From the NCBI RefSeq assembly GCF_019083965.1, contig NZ_JAHRCY010000002.1, positions 682,001 to 746,000 of the forward strand: DNA of 64,000 bases, given 5' to 3'. This document shows positions 34,831 through 42,910 of the stretch, piece by piece (positions within the stretch are counted from its first letter, which is position 1; each line of letters starts with the position of its first letter). The DNA is from Catellatospora tritici. GTDB taxonomy: Bacteria; Actinomycetota; Actinomycetes; Mycobacteriales; Micromonosporaceae. Both the position numbers and the translations under genes were made by a program. The notes beneath the pieces were generated by a model. That model saw only the letters and a program-made list of their open reading frames with translations, was not told where the DNA came from and did no database searches.

Positions 34831-36780
34831 TCAGCGCGCATTGCGCTTGATGTACTCGGCGCACTCCTTCTCCAACGCCGACCAGGACGTGCCCAGCACC
34901 TTCTTGGCGGCGTTCTCGAACGTCTCGTGGTCGTGCACCACCGCGTGGAAGAACTCGACCAGCTTCTTCTCGCCGTACTTCTCGCTGACGTGACGCAGCG
35001 CCAGGAAGCCGACGCCGTAGCGGGCGCCCACGATCCACTCGGCGGTCTTGTCGCCCGGCGGATCCACCTCGACGTTGCCGTCCCAGGTCTTCAGGTACTT
35101 CTTCACGTCGGGCAGGCCCTCGTACTGCTTGACCGGCAGACCGGACATCTCGGCGACCTCGGCGATGCCCTCCACCAGCCACCACAGGTCGTCGCGGTCG
35201 GTGTAGCGGCCCGGCAGCGAGGAGGCGTGGGTCAGCTCGTGGCGCAGGATGTTGTCCAGGAAGCTCGGCTGCAGCACGTCGGCGTTGAGCACCAGCTCGT
35301 ACCGGTCGTCGCTCACGTCGATCGCCACGCCGCCGGCCCAGTCCGGCGGGCCCCAGTCGAACCAGCTCTTCCACTCCCGCTTACCGGCGTAGTAGACGAT
35401 GTACTGGCTCGGCTTGTGGTCGGCCCGGACGAACCGGTCGGCGACCAGCGCCGCCTTCTCCGCCTCGCGCAGCAGCGTGGGCAGCTTCGCCGCGTACGTC
35501 TTGGTGGTGGCCACCACCGTACGGTTGCCGGTCCGCGCGACCAGCTCGCTGACCTGCCACGGGTGCGGCGACGGGTTGCCGGTACGCGGCGTCCACTCCA
35601 CGACCACGGCCTGGTCGTTCTCGATCCGCCAGCGGGTGCCCGACTTCGCCTCGGCGTCCTCGCACGGGGTGACCACGAAGCAGGTCTGGGTGGTGACCTC
35701 GGCCCGCCACTCGCCGTCGGTGGTGACCACCGGCGCCGCCCGGTCGGCCTTGTCGACCATGCTGGAGACCTTCATCGCGCGCAGCGAGCGGAACTGCCGC
35801 TGCAGCGTCTCGTACGCGGCCGTCGCGGCCGGGTCGACCATGCTCAGGTACTCCGCCTCGTCGCCCTTGAGCAGCGCGGCGTCCTGCTTGGCCAGGGTCT
35901 TGCGGATCTTGTCGTCGGCCCAGGCCTGGGCCACGCTGACCGGGTCGCCCGGCTTGGGGCTGCGCACCCCGCTCGGGCTCGCGCTCGGGTCGCCGTCCGC
36001 CTGCTTGACCAGCCACGGCACGCCGATCACGACCGCCGTGCCCGCGCCGAGGCAGACCAGCACCAGCACCACCGCGAGGATCGCGATCAGCTTGCCGCGC
36101 TTCTTGCGCGGCGGCGGGGGCACCGGCGCGCCGGGCCACTGACCGGGGATCGCGCCCGGATAGGGCTGCGGCGGCCAGGCCGTGGGCTGCGGCGCCTGCT
36201 GGGGGTACGGCCAGGGCTGCGTCACCGGCTGACCGGGCGCCCCCGCGGCGCCCGGCCCCGGCATCTGCTGCCCCGGCACCTGCTGGCCCGGGTATGGCAG
36301 CGCCGTCGGCGGCACGGTCGGCGGCGCCGTCGGCTGTCCATACGTCGGCTGCCCATAGGGCTGCTGCGGGTACGCGGGCTGCTGCGGGTACGTCGGCTGC
36401 TGCGGGTACCCGGGCTGCCCGTACGTCGGCTGCGGGTGGGGCTGCTGGGGGTACTGCTGCCCGTAGGGCTGCTGGGGGTACGTCGGCTGACCGTACTGCG
36501 CGGGCGCCACGGGCGTGGGGACCGCCTGGGACGGCCGCGCGGGCACGGGCTGCTGCACCGGCACCGCCTGCGTCGGACCGCCGAACGCCACCGGCTCGTC
36601 CCGCGGCGCCACCGGCATGGCCGGTTCCCGCGGGACGTACTGGGAGGGCACGATCGGCGTCTGGGCGGCGGCGATCACGGCATTGGGAGTGGGCTCCTCC
36701 CCGTCGAGGGGGAGGTGCCGCGTTTCCGTTTGGTCGGGGACGGGCGGTTGATACGGAGAAGTCGCGTCCTCGGGCTGCAC
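34831..36780 (-). CDS. Membrane-anchored putative zinc metalloprotease with Pro/Gln/Tyr-rich cytoplasmic tail
   Basis: A 649-residue protein. Residues 1-225 are low-complexity (YPQQPYGQPTYGQP-type repeats). A basic patch (PPPRKKRGK) leads to one membrane helix (about 229-252). The outer 390 residues hold two parts: a nuclear-transport-factor-like region with PVVTTDGEWRAEVTTQT and two cysteines, and a C-terminal peptidase-like region. The latter has HELTH (about residue 522) and, about 27 residues on, WWLVEGIAEVAE, the glutamate-bearing helix of gluzincins. It probably cleaves or binds cell-wall-associated proteins; the substrate is unknown. Confidence 0.8.
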   Translation of the reverse strand: MQPEDATSPYQPPVPDQTETRHLPLDGEEPTPNAVIAAAQTPIVPSQYVPREPAMPVAPRDEPVAFGGPTQAVPVQQPVPARPSQAVPTPVAPAQYGQPTYPQQPYGQQYPQQPHPQPTYGQPGYPQQPTYPQQPAYPQQPYGQPTYGQPTAPPTVPPTALPYPGQQVPGQQMPGPGAAGAPGQPVTQPWPYPQQAPQPTAWPPQPYPGAIPGQWPGAPVPPPPRKKRGKLIAILAVVLVLVCLGAGTAVVIGVPWLVKQADGDPSASPSGVRSPKPGDPVSVAQAWADDKIRKTLAKQDAALLKGDEAEYLSMVDPAATAAYETLQRQFRSLRAMKVSSMVDKADRAAPVVTTDGEWRAEVTTQTCFVVTPCEDAEAKSGTRWRIENDQAVVVEWTPRTGNPSPHPWQVSELVARTGNRTVVATTKTYAAKLPTLLREAEKAALVADRFVRADHKPSQYIVYYAGKREWKSWFDWGPPDWAGGVAIDVSDDRYELVLNADVLQPSFLDNILRHELTHASSLPGRYTDRDDLWWLVEGIAEVAEMSGLPVKQYEGLPDVKKYLKTWDGNVEVDPPGDKTAEWIVGARYGVGFLALRHVSEKYGEKKLVEFFHAVVHDHETFENAAKKVLGTSWSALEKECAEYIKRNAR

Positions 36781-36830
36781 GGACGTGGACGCTACCGTGC
36801 CCGGTCAAGCACCGATGATCAGCCGATCAG

Positions 36831-37784
36831 TTACTTCTTCGACACCAGGGCTCGGGCGAAGAAGCCCAGGTTGGCGGGCCGCTCGGCGAGCCGTCGCATG
36901 AGGTAGCCGTACCACTGCGTGCCGTAGGGGACATAGACGCGGACGGTGTGGCCAAGGCGGGCCAGGCGCTGCTGCTCGTCCGGGCGGATGCCGTACAGCA
37001 TCTGGAACTCGAACTGGCTCGGGGCGCGGTCGAACCAGCGGGCCCGGTCCTGCCCGATCGCGATCAGGCGCGGGTCGTGCGTGGCCAGCATCGGGTAGCC
37101 CTCGCCCGCCATCAGGATGTTCATGCACCGCACGTACGACTTGTCGACCTCCAGCGTCGCCTGGTAGGCCACGTGCTCGGGCTCCTTGTACGCCCCCTTG
37201 CACAGCCGCACCCGCGACCCGGCGGTGGCCAGCTCCCGGCAGTCGCTCTCGGTGCGCCGCAGGTACGCCTGGAGCACCGCCCCGGTGGCCGGGAAGTCGC
37301 GGCGCAGTCGGGACAGGATGTCCAGAGTCGAGTCGGTGGTGGTGTGGTCCTCCATGTCGAGGGTGACCGTCGTGCCGACCGCCGCCGCGGCCTCGCAGAT
37401 CTCGCGCGCGTTGCGCTCGGCCAGCTGCTCGTCGAAGGCCTGCCCGAGCGCGGACAGCTTCAGGCTCACCTCGGCCGTGGCGATGGTCTGCGCCCCGGCG
37501 GGCGCCCGGTCGGTGGTCAGCCCAGCCCCGCCCAGCGCCTTGAGCAGCTCCAGGTACGCCTGCTTGGTGACCTCCGCCTGCTCCGGGGTCAGCGTGTCCT
37601 CGCCGAGGTTGTCGAGCGTGACGCACAGCCCCTGGTCGGCGAGTTCCGCCGTGGTGTCGAGGGCCTCTGGGGTACCGGTACCGGCGACGAAGCGCTTGAC
37701 CACATCACGGCTGACCGGTGCGGTCTCCACGAGCCGCTCCACCTTGTGGGAGCGAGCGGCGGCAAGGATCACGGAGCGAAGCAT
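36831..37784 (-). CDS. Proline dehydrogenase
   Basis: A 317-residue FAD enzyme that oxidises proline to pyrroline-5-carboxylate. Motifs are VTLDMEDHTTTDSTLDIL, VRLCKGAYKEPEHVAY and FEFQMLYGIRPDEQQ, followed by RVYVPYGTQWYGYLMRRLAE at the C-terminus, all typical of bacterial monofunctional PutA/ProDH. The partner dehydrogenase is not in the window. The start ATG is 6 nt after TACGCT, so the mRNA is probably leaderless; a second possible promoter (AAGACA-16-TATACA) lies 50-80 nt upstream. Confidence 0.94.
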   Translation of the reverse strand: MLRSVILAAARSHKVERLVETAPVSRDVVKRFVAGTGTPEALDTTAELADQGLCVTLDNLGEDTLTPEQAEVTKQAYLELLKALGGAGLTTDRAPAGAQTIATAEVSLKLSALGQAFDEQLAERNAREICEAAAAVGTTVTLDMEDHTTTDSTLDILSRLRRDFPATGAVLQAYLRRTESDCRELATAGSRVRLCKGAYKEPEHVAYQATLEVDKSYVRCMNILMAGEGYPMLATHDPRLIAIGQDRARWFDRAPSQFEFQMLYGIRPDEQQRLARLGHTVRVYVPYGTQWYGYLMRRLAERPANLGFFARALVSKK

Positions 37785-37790
37785 GAGGGC

Positions 37791-37796
37791 AGCGTA
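37791..37796 (-). promoter_or_regulatory. Putative -10 of leaderless proline dehydrogenase gene
   Basis: TACGCT on the minus strand ending 6 nt before the ATG at 37784. An alternative promoter on the same strand is AAGACA (37863-37858), a 16-nt gap, and TATACA (37841-37836). Confidence 0.4.
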
Positions 37797-37863
37797 ACTC
37801 CCCTACGGCCGCCGCTTCGCGGGACCACCTGACTCTGTATACAAGAACACTCTTCTATGTCTT

Positions 37864-38093
37864 GAGGACCCGCGCGGTCGCTGTGCCGATCGTCACTGCG
37901 CCCGGCCGCGGCGTCACCGACCGTGGCCGTGGCGAAAGGACGCTCCCGACCGGGAGTGCGTGCCTCGCCGCCGGTTCGCCGCGACCGGATCACGCCCGGT
38001 CCGACCACCGTCCGTGGCGCCGATATCGCCGCAGCGCATCAACATGATCACGCACGGTCACCCGCACCGCCCCCGTGCCGACCCCGGCTTATG
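37864..38093. other. Gene-free spacer
   Basis: The 350-nt divergent spacer 37785-38134 between proline dehydrogenase and the CGNR gene holds promoters at its two ends; the middle is G/C-rich with no coding frame, repeat or long hairpin that I can support. Confidence 0.5.
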
Positions 38094-38128
38094 TTGACAC
38101 TGCACAATCGGCGCGGGTGCTCTACCTT
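38094..38128 (+). promoter_or_regulatory. Promoter region of the CGNR gene (leaderless)
   Basis: TTGACA at 38094-38099 is a perfect -35 word, but the best -10, TACCTT (38123-38128), is 23 nt away. TACCTT ends 6 nt before the GTG at 38135, so transcription probably starts at the start codon, with or without help from the TTGACA. Confidence 0.5.
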
Positions 38129-38134
38129 TGTCGG

Positions 38135-38734
38135 GTGAACTTCGATGCGTACGCCCGAACGGCTGTTGAGCTCATCAACGCGCCGCTGGACGACCTCATC
38201 CAGCTCCGCGCCATGCTGCCCGGCCCGGACTGGATGTGCGAAGACGCCACCGACCGCGACCTGCAGGTCTTCCGCAAGGCCCAGCGGCGGCTGCGCGAGG
38301 TGTTCGAGCACGGCGCCGCGGGCCGCGAACGTGAGGCCGTCAACGAGCTGAACTCGATGCTCGAAGCGCACCCCGTGCACCCGCGCATCTCCGGCCACGA
38401 GTCCGGCAACTGGCACATCCACGTCACCAGCCGCGGTTCGGCGGTCAGCGCCGAGTACCTGGCCGGGGCCGTCTGGGGGCTGTCGGTGTGGCTGTGCGAG
38501 TACGGCAGCGCCCGCTTCGGCGTCTGCGCCGACGACCGCTGCGGCAACGTCTACCTGGACACCTCGTCCAACAACTGCCGCCGCTTCTGCTCCGAGCGCT
38601 GCGCGACCCGCTCGCACGTGGCCGCGCACCGCGCCCGCAAGAAGGCCGCCAACGCCGCCGCCCCGGCCGCTCCGGTCGCCCGCCTCCCCCAGCCCGCCGA
38701 GCGCGCCAAGGAACTGGCCCCCGCTCTCAGCTGA
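38135..38734 (+). CDS. CGNR zinc-finger domain protein
   Basis: A 199-residue protein of the ABATE/CGNR family, putative stress-responsive transcription factors. The N-terminal part is helical (VNFDAYARTAVELINAPLDD). The C-terminal zinc finger is FGVCADDRCGNVYLDTSSNN followed by CRRFCSERC, giving the four cysteines and the CGN core. A basic and Ala/Pro-rich tail ends the protein. GTG 38135 is chosen since the family begins there and a -10 hexamer sits 6 nt upstream. Confidence 0.88.
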   Translation: MNFDAYARTAVELINAPLDDLIQLRAMLPGPDWMCEDATDRDLQVFRKAQRRLREVFEHGAAGREREAVNELNSMLEAHPVHPRISGHESGNWHIHVTSRGSAVSAEYLAGAVWGLSVWLCEYGSARFGVCADDRCGNVYLDTSSNNCRRFCSERCATRSHVAAHRARKKAANAAAPAAPVARLPQPAERAKELAPALS

Positions 38735-38737
38735 AGG

Positions 38738-39538
38738 TCACGCTGGGGTGGTCACGGCCGGGCTGAGGTGCTTGCGGGCGAACTCCAGTGACTCCGCCAG
38801 GTCGGCTTCGCGCTCGGCGCGACTGCCGGCCTTGCGAGTCGCCACCTCCAGCGCCACCGAGCCGGTGAAGCCGCGTCCGGCCAGCGAGCGCAGCAGCGCC
38901 CCGCACGGCTGGCCGCCCCGGCCCGGCACCAGGTGCTCGTCGCGGCCCTCGCCGGTGCCGTCGCCGAGGTGGATGTGGGCCAGTCCCGCCCCCATCGCGT
39001 CCGCCATGATCATCGCGTTGGAGCGCGAGGCCGCGCAGTGCGACAGATCCAGCGTGTACGAGTCATAGCCGGTCTCGGTCGGATCCCAGCCCGGGGCGTA
39101 CGGCACGAACTGGCGGCGGCCCATCCGCACCGGGTACATGTTCTCCACCGCGATCCGGATGCCGGTGTGCCGGTGCGCCAGGTCGGCGACCGTGTCGGTG
39201 AACTGGCGGGCGTAGTCGCGCTGCCAGGTGAACGGCGGATGCACCACCACCGTCGGGGCGCTCAGCGTGTCGGCCAGCACCACCGCGCGCCGCAGCCGCT
39301 CCCGCGGGTCGGAGCTCCACACCCGCTGGGTGACCAGCAGACACGGCGCGTGCACCGACAGCACGGGCACGCCATAGTGGCGGGACAGGCCGCGCAGCGC
39401 CCCCGCGTCCTGGCTGACCGCGTCGGTCCACACCATCACCTCGACACCGTCGTAGCCCAGTGACGCGGCCAGCTCGAAGGCGGCCGCGGTCGGCTCCGGG
39501 AAAACGGACGAGCTGGACAGCAGTACGGGAATGGACAC
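38738..39538 (-). CDS. Sugar phosphate isomerase/epimerase-like TIM barrel (AP endonuclease family 2)
   Basis: A 266-residue xylose-isomerase-like TIM barrel. Motifs are AASLGYDGVEVMVWTDA, VLSVHAPCLLVTQRVW, VVVHPPFTWQRDYA, IRIAVENMYPV (metal-binding Glu), DLSHCAAS and LAHIHLGDGTGEG. Relatives include inositol epimerases and endonuclease IV; the short form with SVHAPC is usually left as 'sugar phosphate isomerase/epimerase'. TACCCT ends 7 nt before the GTG, so it seems leaderless. It is convergent with the CGNR gene, with 3 nt between stops. Confidence 0.87.
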   Translation of the reverse strand: MSIPVLLSSSSVFPEPTAAAFELAASLGYDGVEVMVWTDAVSQDAGALRGLSRHYGVPVLSVHAPCLLVTQRVWSSDPRERLRRAVVLADTLSAPTVVVHPPFTWQRDYARQFTDTVADLAHRHTGIRIAVENMYPVRMGRRQFVPYAPGWDPTETGYDSYTLDLSHCAASRSNAMIMADAMGAGLAHIHLGDGTGEGRDEHLVPGRGGQPCGALLRSLAGRGFTGSVALEVATRKAGSRAEREADLAESLEFARKHLSPAVTTPA

Positions 39539-39545
39539 GTTGTCC

Positions 39546-39551
39546 AGGGTA
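39546..39551 (-). promoter_or_regulatory. Putative -10 of leaderless isomerase gene
   Basis: TACCCT on the minus strand, 7 nt before the GTG at 39538, in the short gap to ppx. Confidence 0.45.
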
Positions 39552-39558
39552 TCCCCGT

Positions 39559-40491
39559 TCACCTGCCGGTGAGCTGATCCAGGCGGGCGAGGATGACCCC
39601 CTCCCGTAGCGCCCAGGGACAGATCCGCAGCTCGTCGATGCCCAAACGGCGCATGGTGGCCTCCGCCACCACGGCACCGGCGAGCAGTTGGTGCGCCCGG
39701 CTGGCGCTGACTCCATCCAGTTCGGCCAGTGCCGACGACGCCATCCGCTGGATGAAGCCGCGCACCTGGTGCAGGCCCTGACGGGTCATCGCGCGGGGCG
39801 ACCACAGCCCGTCGCCGCTGGGCGCCGCGCCGGACAGCCGGGCCAGCGAACGGAACGTCTTCGAGGTGGCGGCCGCCATCTTCCAGCCGCGCAACGCGTC
39901 CAGCTCCCGGTGCTGCAGCTGCTCGTCCACGTACGACTCCAGCTCCGCCAACTCCGCCGCCGACGGTGGGTCACTTTGGAAGAAACGCCTGGTCAGACGT
40001 CCCGCGCCGAGGGGCAGCGACACGGCCAGGGCGGGCTCCTCATCGATCCCGGCCGCGATCTCCAGTGACCCGCCGCCGATGTCGAGCACCAGCATCCGCC
40101 CCGCCGACCAGCCGAACCAGCGGCGCACCGCGAAGAAGGTCATCCGGGCCTCGTCCTCGCCGGAGAGCACCCGCAGCTCGACCCCGGCCTCCTCGCGCAC
40201 CCGGCGCAGCACCTCGGCCGAGTTCGTGGCGTCACGCACGGCCGAGGTCGCGAACGCCATCAGCTCGTCGACCTCCAGCTCCTTCGCCGCCCGGCGGGCC
40301 TGCGCACACGCCTTGACCAGCGCATCCGCCCCGGCCCGGGTCAGCTCCCCGGCCTCACCCAGCTGCTCGGCCAGCCGCAGCCGCTCCTTCTGTGAATGCG
40401 CGGGCCACGGATGGGCACCCCGATGCGCGTCCAGCACCAGCAGATGGACCGTGTTACTCCCGACGTCCAGCACCCCGAGCCGCATGCGCAT
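39559..40491 (-). CDS. ppx: Ppx/GppA phosphatase family protein (exopolyphosphatase)
   Basis: A 310-residue actin-fold phosphatase. The first phosphate loop is RLGVLDVGSNTVHLLVLDA; the second is RMLVLDIGGGSLEIAAG; the catalytic Glu region is RVREEAGVELRVLSGEDEAR. Such short actinobacterial members hydrolyse polyphosphate or pppGpp. A function in phosphate balance fits the pho genes 2 kb away. Start is ATG 40491 or 40485; no Shine-Dalgarno is visible, and a repeat element begins only 11 nt upstream. Confidence 0.9.
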   Translation of the reverse strand: MRMRLGVLDVGSNTVHLLVLDAHRGAHPWPAHSQKERLRLAEQLGEAGELTRAGADALVKACAQARRAAKELEVDELMAFATSAVRDATNSAEVLRRVREEAGVELRVLSGEDEARMTFFAVRRWFGWSAGRMLVLDIGGGSLEIAAGIDEEPALAVSLPLGAGRLTRRFFQSDPPSAAELAELESYVDEQLQHRELDALRGWKMAAATSKTFRSLARLSGAAPSGDGLWSPRAMTRQGLHQVRGFIQRMASSALAELDGVSASRAHQLLAGAVVAEATMRRLGIDELRICPWALREGVILARLDQLTGR

Positions 40492-40502
40492 AACTGTGTC
40501 AT

Positions 40503-40742
40503 GGCGCCCGCCTGCGCGGGCGCGGGCTTCCGTCTGAGCTGCCGGCGCCCCCCTGCGCGGGCGCGGGCTTCCGTCTGAGCTGCCGGCGCCCCCCCCCGCG
40601 GGGGCGGGGGGACGGGGGGGCGGGCCGGGCCCCCCCCCGCGCGCGCGGGCTTCCGTCCCTGAAGCCGATGGCTGCCGCGCGTCGCTACATCGCTGCGCGA
40701 TGTCACGCTCCTTTACGGCAACCATCGGCGGACGGAAGCCGG
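40503..40742. repeat. GC-rich repeat cluster with a 100-bp block identical (inverted) to 56034-56133
   Basis: Two 41-bp tandem units start at 40503 and 40544 (each beginning GGCGCCC and ending GTCTGAGCTGCC). A third, degraded unit with long C and G runs (40585-40642) follows. The block 40643-40742 is 100/100 identical to the reverse complement of 56034-56133. That block has nested dyads: terminal CTTCCGTC/GACGGAAG, then CGATGG/CCATCG, then ACATCGC/GCGATGT. It fills most of the divergent spacer between ppx and the next gene. It resembles a REP/MITE-type element. Confidence 0.9.
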
Positions 40743-40782
40743 GCGGTGGGCGCGGCAGGAACCGGCGCTCCGGCGGCCGCCG

Positions 40783-40788
40783 TACCCT
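40783..40788 (+). promoter_or_regulatory. Putative -10 of leaderless Cys-rich protein gene
   Basis: TACCCT ending 6 nt before the ATG at 40795. Confidence 0.5.
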
Positions 40789-40794
40789 GGACGG

Positions 40795-41607
40795 ATGGAG
40801 CACGAGGGCGAGACCCCGCTGGACTTCCCGCGCGAATGGCTCGAGTTCGCCGATCCGGCCGACCCCAAGCACGTGATCCGGGCCGACCTGACCTGGCTGC
40901 TCTCGCGATGGACGTGCGTGTTCGGCAGCAAGTGCCGGGGCATCATCGCGGGCCGCGAGCGCGAGGGCTGCTGCTCGCACGGCGCCTTCTTCACCGACAA
41001 CGACGACATCAAGCGGGTCAAGGCGGCGGTCAAACGGCTGGACCGCTCCACCTGGCAGCACCACGTACGCGGGTTCGAGAAGTGGACCGAGCTGGACGAA
41101 CTGCACGACGAGAAGCCCGCCCGGCGCACCGCCACCCAGGGCGAGCACGGCCCGTGCGTGTTCCTCAACGACGACGACTTCCCGGGCGGCGGCGGCTGCG
41201 CCCTGCACGCCCAGGCGCTGCGCGACGGGGTGCACCCGCTGCGCTACAAGCCCGACGTGTGCTGGCAGCTGCCGATCCGGCGCGACCAGCAGTGGACCAA
41301 GCGCCCCGACGACACCAAGATCCTGGTCTCCTCGATCAGCGAGTTCGACCGGCGCGGCTGGGGCGCGGGCGGCCACGACCTGCACTGGTGGTGCACCTCG
41401 TCGCCGGACGCACACACCGGCACCGAGCCGATGTACCTCAGCTACGGCCCCGAACTGACCGAACTCATCGGCGAGCCCGCGTACGCCCGCCTGGCCGAGC
41501 TGTGCGCCCAACGCGAGAAGCACGGCCTGGTCGCCGAGCACCCGGCCACCGTCGCCGCCCGCGAGCGCGCCAACCCGGTTGCCGACGGGACTAACCTCGA
41601 GCCATGA
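40795..41607 (+). CDS. Conserved Cys-rich hypothetical protein
   Basis: A 270-residue soluble protein. Cysteines and histidines are grouped: [41 protein letters not shown], and [10 protein letters not shown]. This layout is like YkgJ/DUF3109-type iron- or zinc-binding proteins, but I do not assign an activity. Its stop overlaps the start of the small antitoxin-like gene (ATGA). Confidence 0.75.
   Translation: MEHEGETPLDFPREWLEFADPADPKHVIRADLTWLLSRWTCVFGSKCRGIIAGREREGCCSHGAFFTDNDDIKRVKAAVKRLDRSTWQHHVRGFEKWTELDELHDEKPARRTATQGEHGPCVFLNDDDFPGGGGCALHAQALRDGVHPLRYKPDVCWQLPIRRDQQWTKRPDDTKILVSSISEFDRRGWGAGGHDLHWWCTSSPDAHTGTEPMYLSYGPELTELIGEPAYARLAELCAQREKHGLVAEHPATVAARERANPVADGTNLEP
41592..41597 (+). 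promoter_or_regulatory. Putative internal -10 for the toxin-antitoxin pair
   Basis: TAACCT inside the end of the upstream gene, 6 nt before the ATG at 41604. It would allow separate leaderless expression of the pair. Confidence 0.4.
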
Positions 41608-41786
41608 CCGACGAGACCCGTCCCCGCACCACGACCGGCGAACCCGCCTCGCCCGTCGACGAGGAGCGCCTGGCCGCGCTCGACGACGTGACCGAAACCG
41701 TCGACGCCTCACCCGAGGCGTTCGCGGCGGCGGTCGGCGACATCCTCGCGTTGCACGAGGACCTGCTCGAGCGGCTCGCCCAGTGA
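41604..41786 (+). CDS. Small acidic protein, probable antitoxin of the Doc toxin
   Basis: A 60-residue acidic protein ([20 protein letters not shown], then [19 protein letters not shown]) with no Phd or ribbon-helix-helix DNA-binding motif. It overlaps the following Doc-family toxin by 4 nt (GTGA), the standard antitoxin-first order. The C-terminal helix may cover the toxin. Its role is inferred from position only. Confidence 0.65.
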   Translation: MTDETRPRTTTGEPASPVDEERLAALDDVTETVDASPEAFAAAVGDILALHEDLLERLAQ

Positions 41787-42166
41787 GCGAGGTCTACGTC
41801 CCGTCGTACGCGGACGTCATGGCGATCGCGGCCCGGCTCGGCGTCGCCGTGCGCGACCCCGGCCTGGTCGAATCGGCGGTCGCCCGGCCGCGCAGCACCG
41901 TGTTCGGCGCCGACGCCTACCCCGACCTGTGGACCAAGGCGGCGGCGCTGCTGCAGTCGCTGGTGCGCAACCACCCGTTCGTGGACGGCAACAAGCGGAT
42001 CGGCTGGATCGCCGCCACGGCGTTCCTGACCGTCAACGGTGCGGTGACCCGGCGACGCCTGGCCGCGCTGAACCAGGACGCGGCGTACGACCTGGTCATC
42101 GCGGTCTCGACCAGCGAACTGCGCGAAGTCGAGCAGATCGCCGAGGCACTGCGCGACCTGTACTGA
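41783..42166 (+). CDS. Death-on-curing (Doc/Fic) family toxin
   Basis: A 127-residue Doc-type Fic-fold protein. The active-site motif is NHPFVDGNKRIGW (HxFxxGNKR; about residues 72-84), preceded by the flap segment YVPSYADVMAIAARLGV. Doc phosphorylates elongation factor Tu and stops translation; characterised Doc has HxFxDANKR, with Ala where this protein has Gly, so AMPylation is also possible. The GTG start is coupled to the upstream antitoxin-like gene. Confidence 0.88.
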   Translation: MSEVYVPSYADVMAIAARLGVAVRDPGLVESAVARPRSTVFGADAYPDLWTKAAALLQSLVRNHPFVDGNKRIGWIAATAFLTVNGAVTRRRLAALNQDAAYDLVIAVSTSELREVEQIAEALRDLY

Positions 42167-42202
42167 CCCCGCTTGGCGGGTCGTGGGCCCGTCCGCACCG
42201 GC

Positions 42203-42886
42203 TCACGGCTCGAACTTGTAGCCCAGTCCGCGGACCGTCACCAGGTAGCGCGGGGTGGACGGCTCCGGCTCGATCTTCGAGCGCAGCCGCTTGACGTGCA
42301 CATCCAGCGTCTTGGTGTCGCCGACGTAGTCCGCGCCCCACACCCGGTCGATGAGCTGCCCGCGGGTCAGCACCCGGCCCGCGTTGCGCAGCAGCAGCTC
42401 CAGCAGCTCGAACTCCTTGAGCGGCAGCTGCACCGGGGTGCCCTCGACGGTCACCACGTGCCGCTCCACGTCCATCCGCACCGGGCCGGCGGCCAGCGTC
42501 CCACCCGCGACCTCGACCACGTCCCCGGCCTGGCGACGCAGCACGGCGCGGATGCGGGCGACCAGTTCGCGCGGCGAGTACGGCTTGGTCACGTAGTCGT
42601 CGGCCCCGATCTCCAGGCCGACCACCTTGTCGATCTCGCTGTCGCGCGCGGTGACCATGATGATCGGCACGTGCGAGCGCTGGCGCAGCTGGCGGCACAC
42701 CTCGGTGCCGGACATCTCCGGCAGCATCAGGTCCAGCAGCACGATGTCGGCGCCGGTCCGGTCGAACTCGGTGAGCGCGGCGGTGCCGGTGGCGGCGACG
42801 GAGACCTCGAATCCCTCCTTGCGCAGCATGTACGAGAGCGCGTCGGAGAAGGACTCCTCGTCCTCCACGACCAGTACGCGGGACAT
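42203..42886 (-). CDS. phoP: OmpR/PhoB-family response regulator PhoP (RegX3)
   Basis: A 227-residue response regulator. The receiver domain has VLVVEDEESFSDALSYML (acidic pair), phosphoacceptor Asp in IVLLDLMLPEMSG, and the lysine in DDYVTKPYSPRELVARI. The winged-helix domain has LPLKEFELLELLLRNAGRVL and the recognition part KTLDVHVKRLRSKIE. ATG 42886 is chosen because AAAGG lies upstream and the length then equals that of mycobacterial RegX3. Encoded after its kinase and divergent from phoU, the actinobacterial phosphate-response layout. Confidence 0.93.
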   Translation of the reverse strand: MSRVLVVEDEESFSDALSYMLRKEGFEVSVAATGTAALTEFDRTGADIVLLDLMLPEMSGTEVCRQLRQRSHVPIIMVTARDSEIDKVVGLEIGADDYVTKPYSPRELVARIRAVLRRQAGDVVEVAGGTLAAGPVRMDVERHVVTVEGTPVQLPLKEFELLELLLRNAGRVLTRGQLIDRVWGADYVGDTKTLDVHVKRLRSKIEPEPSTPRYLVTVRGLGYKFEP

Positions 42887-42910
42887 CTGGCCCACCTTTC
42901 CGAAGGTTGG

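Noticed and set aside
38094-38099. TTGACA as a standard -35 for the CGNR gene
   Set aside because: The nearest usable -10 is 23 nt away instead of 16-19, so it is not counted as a normal promoter pair.
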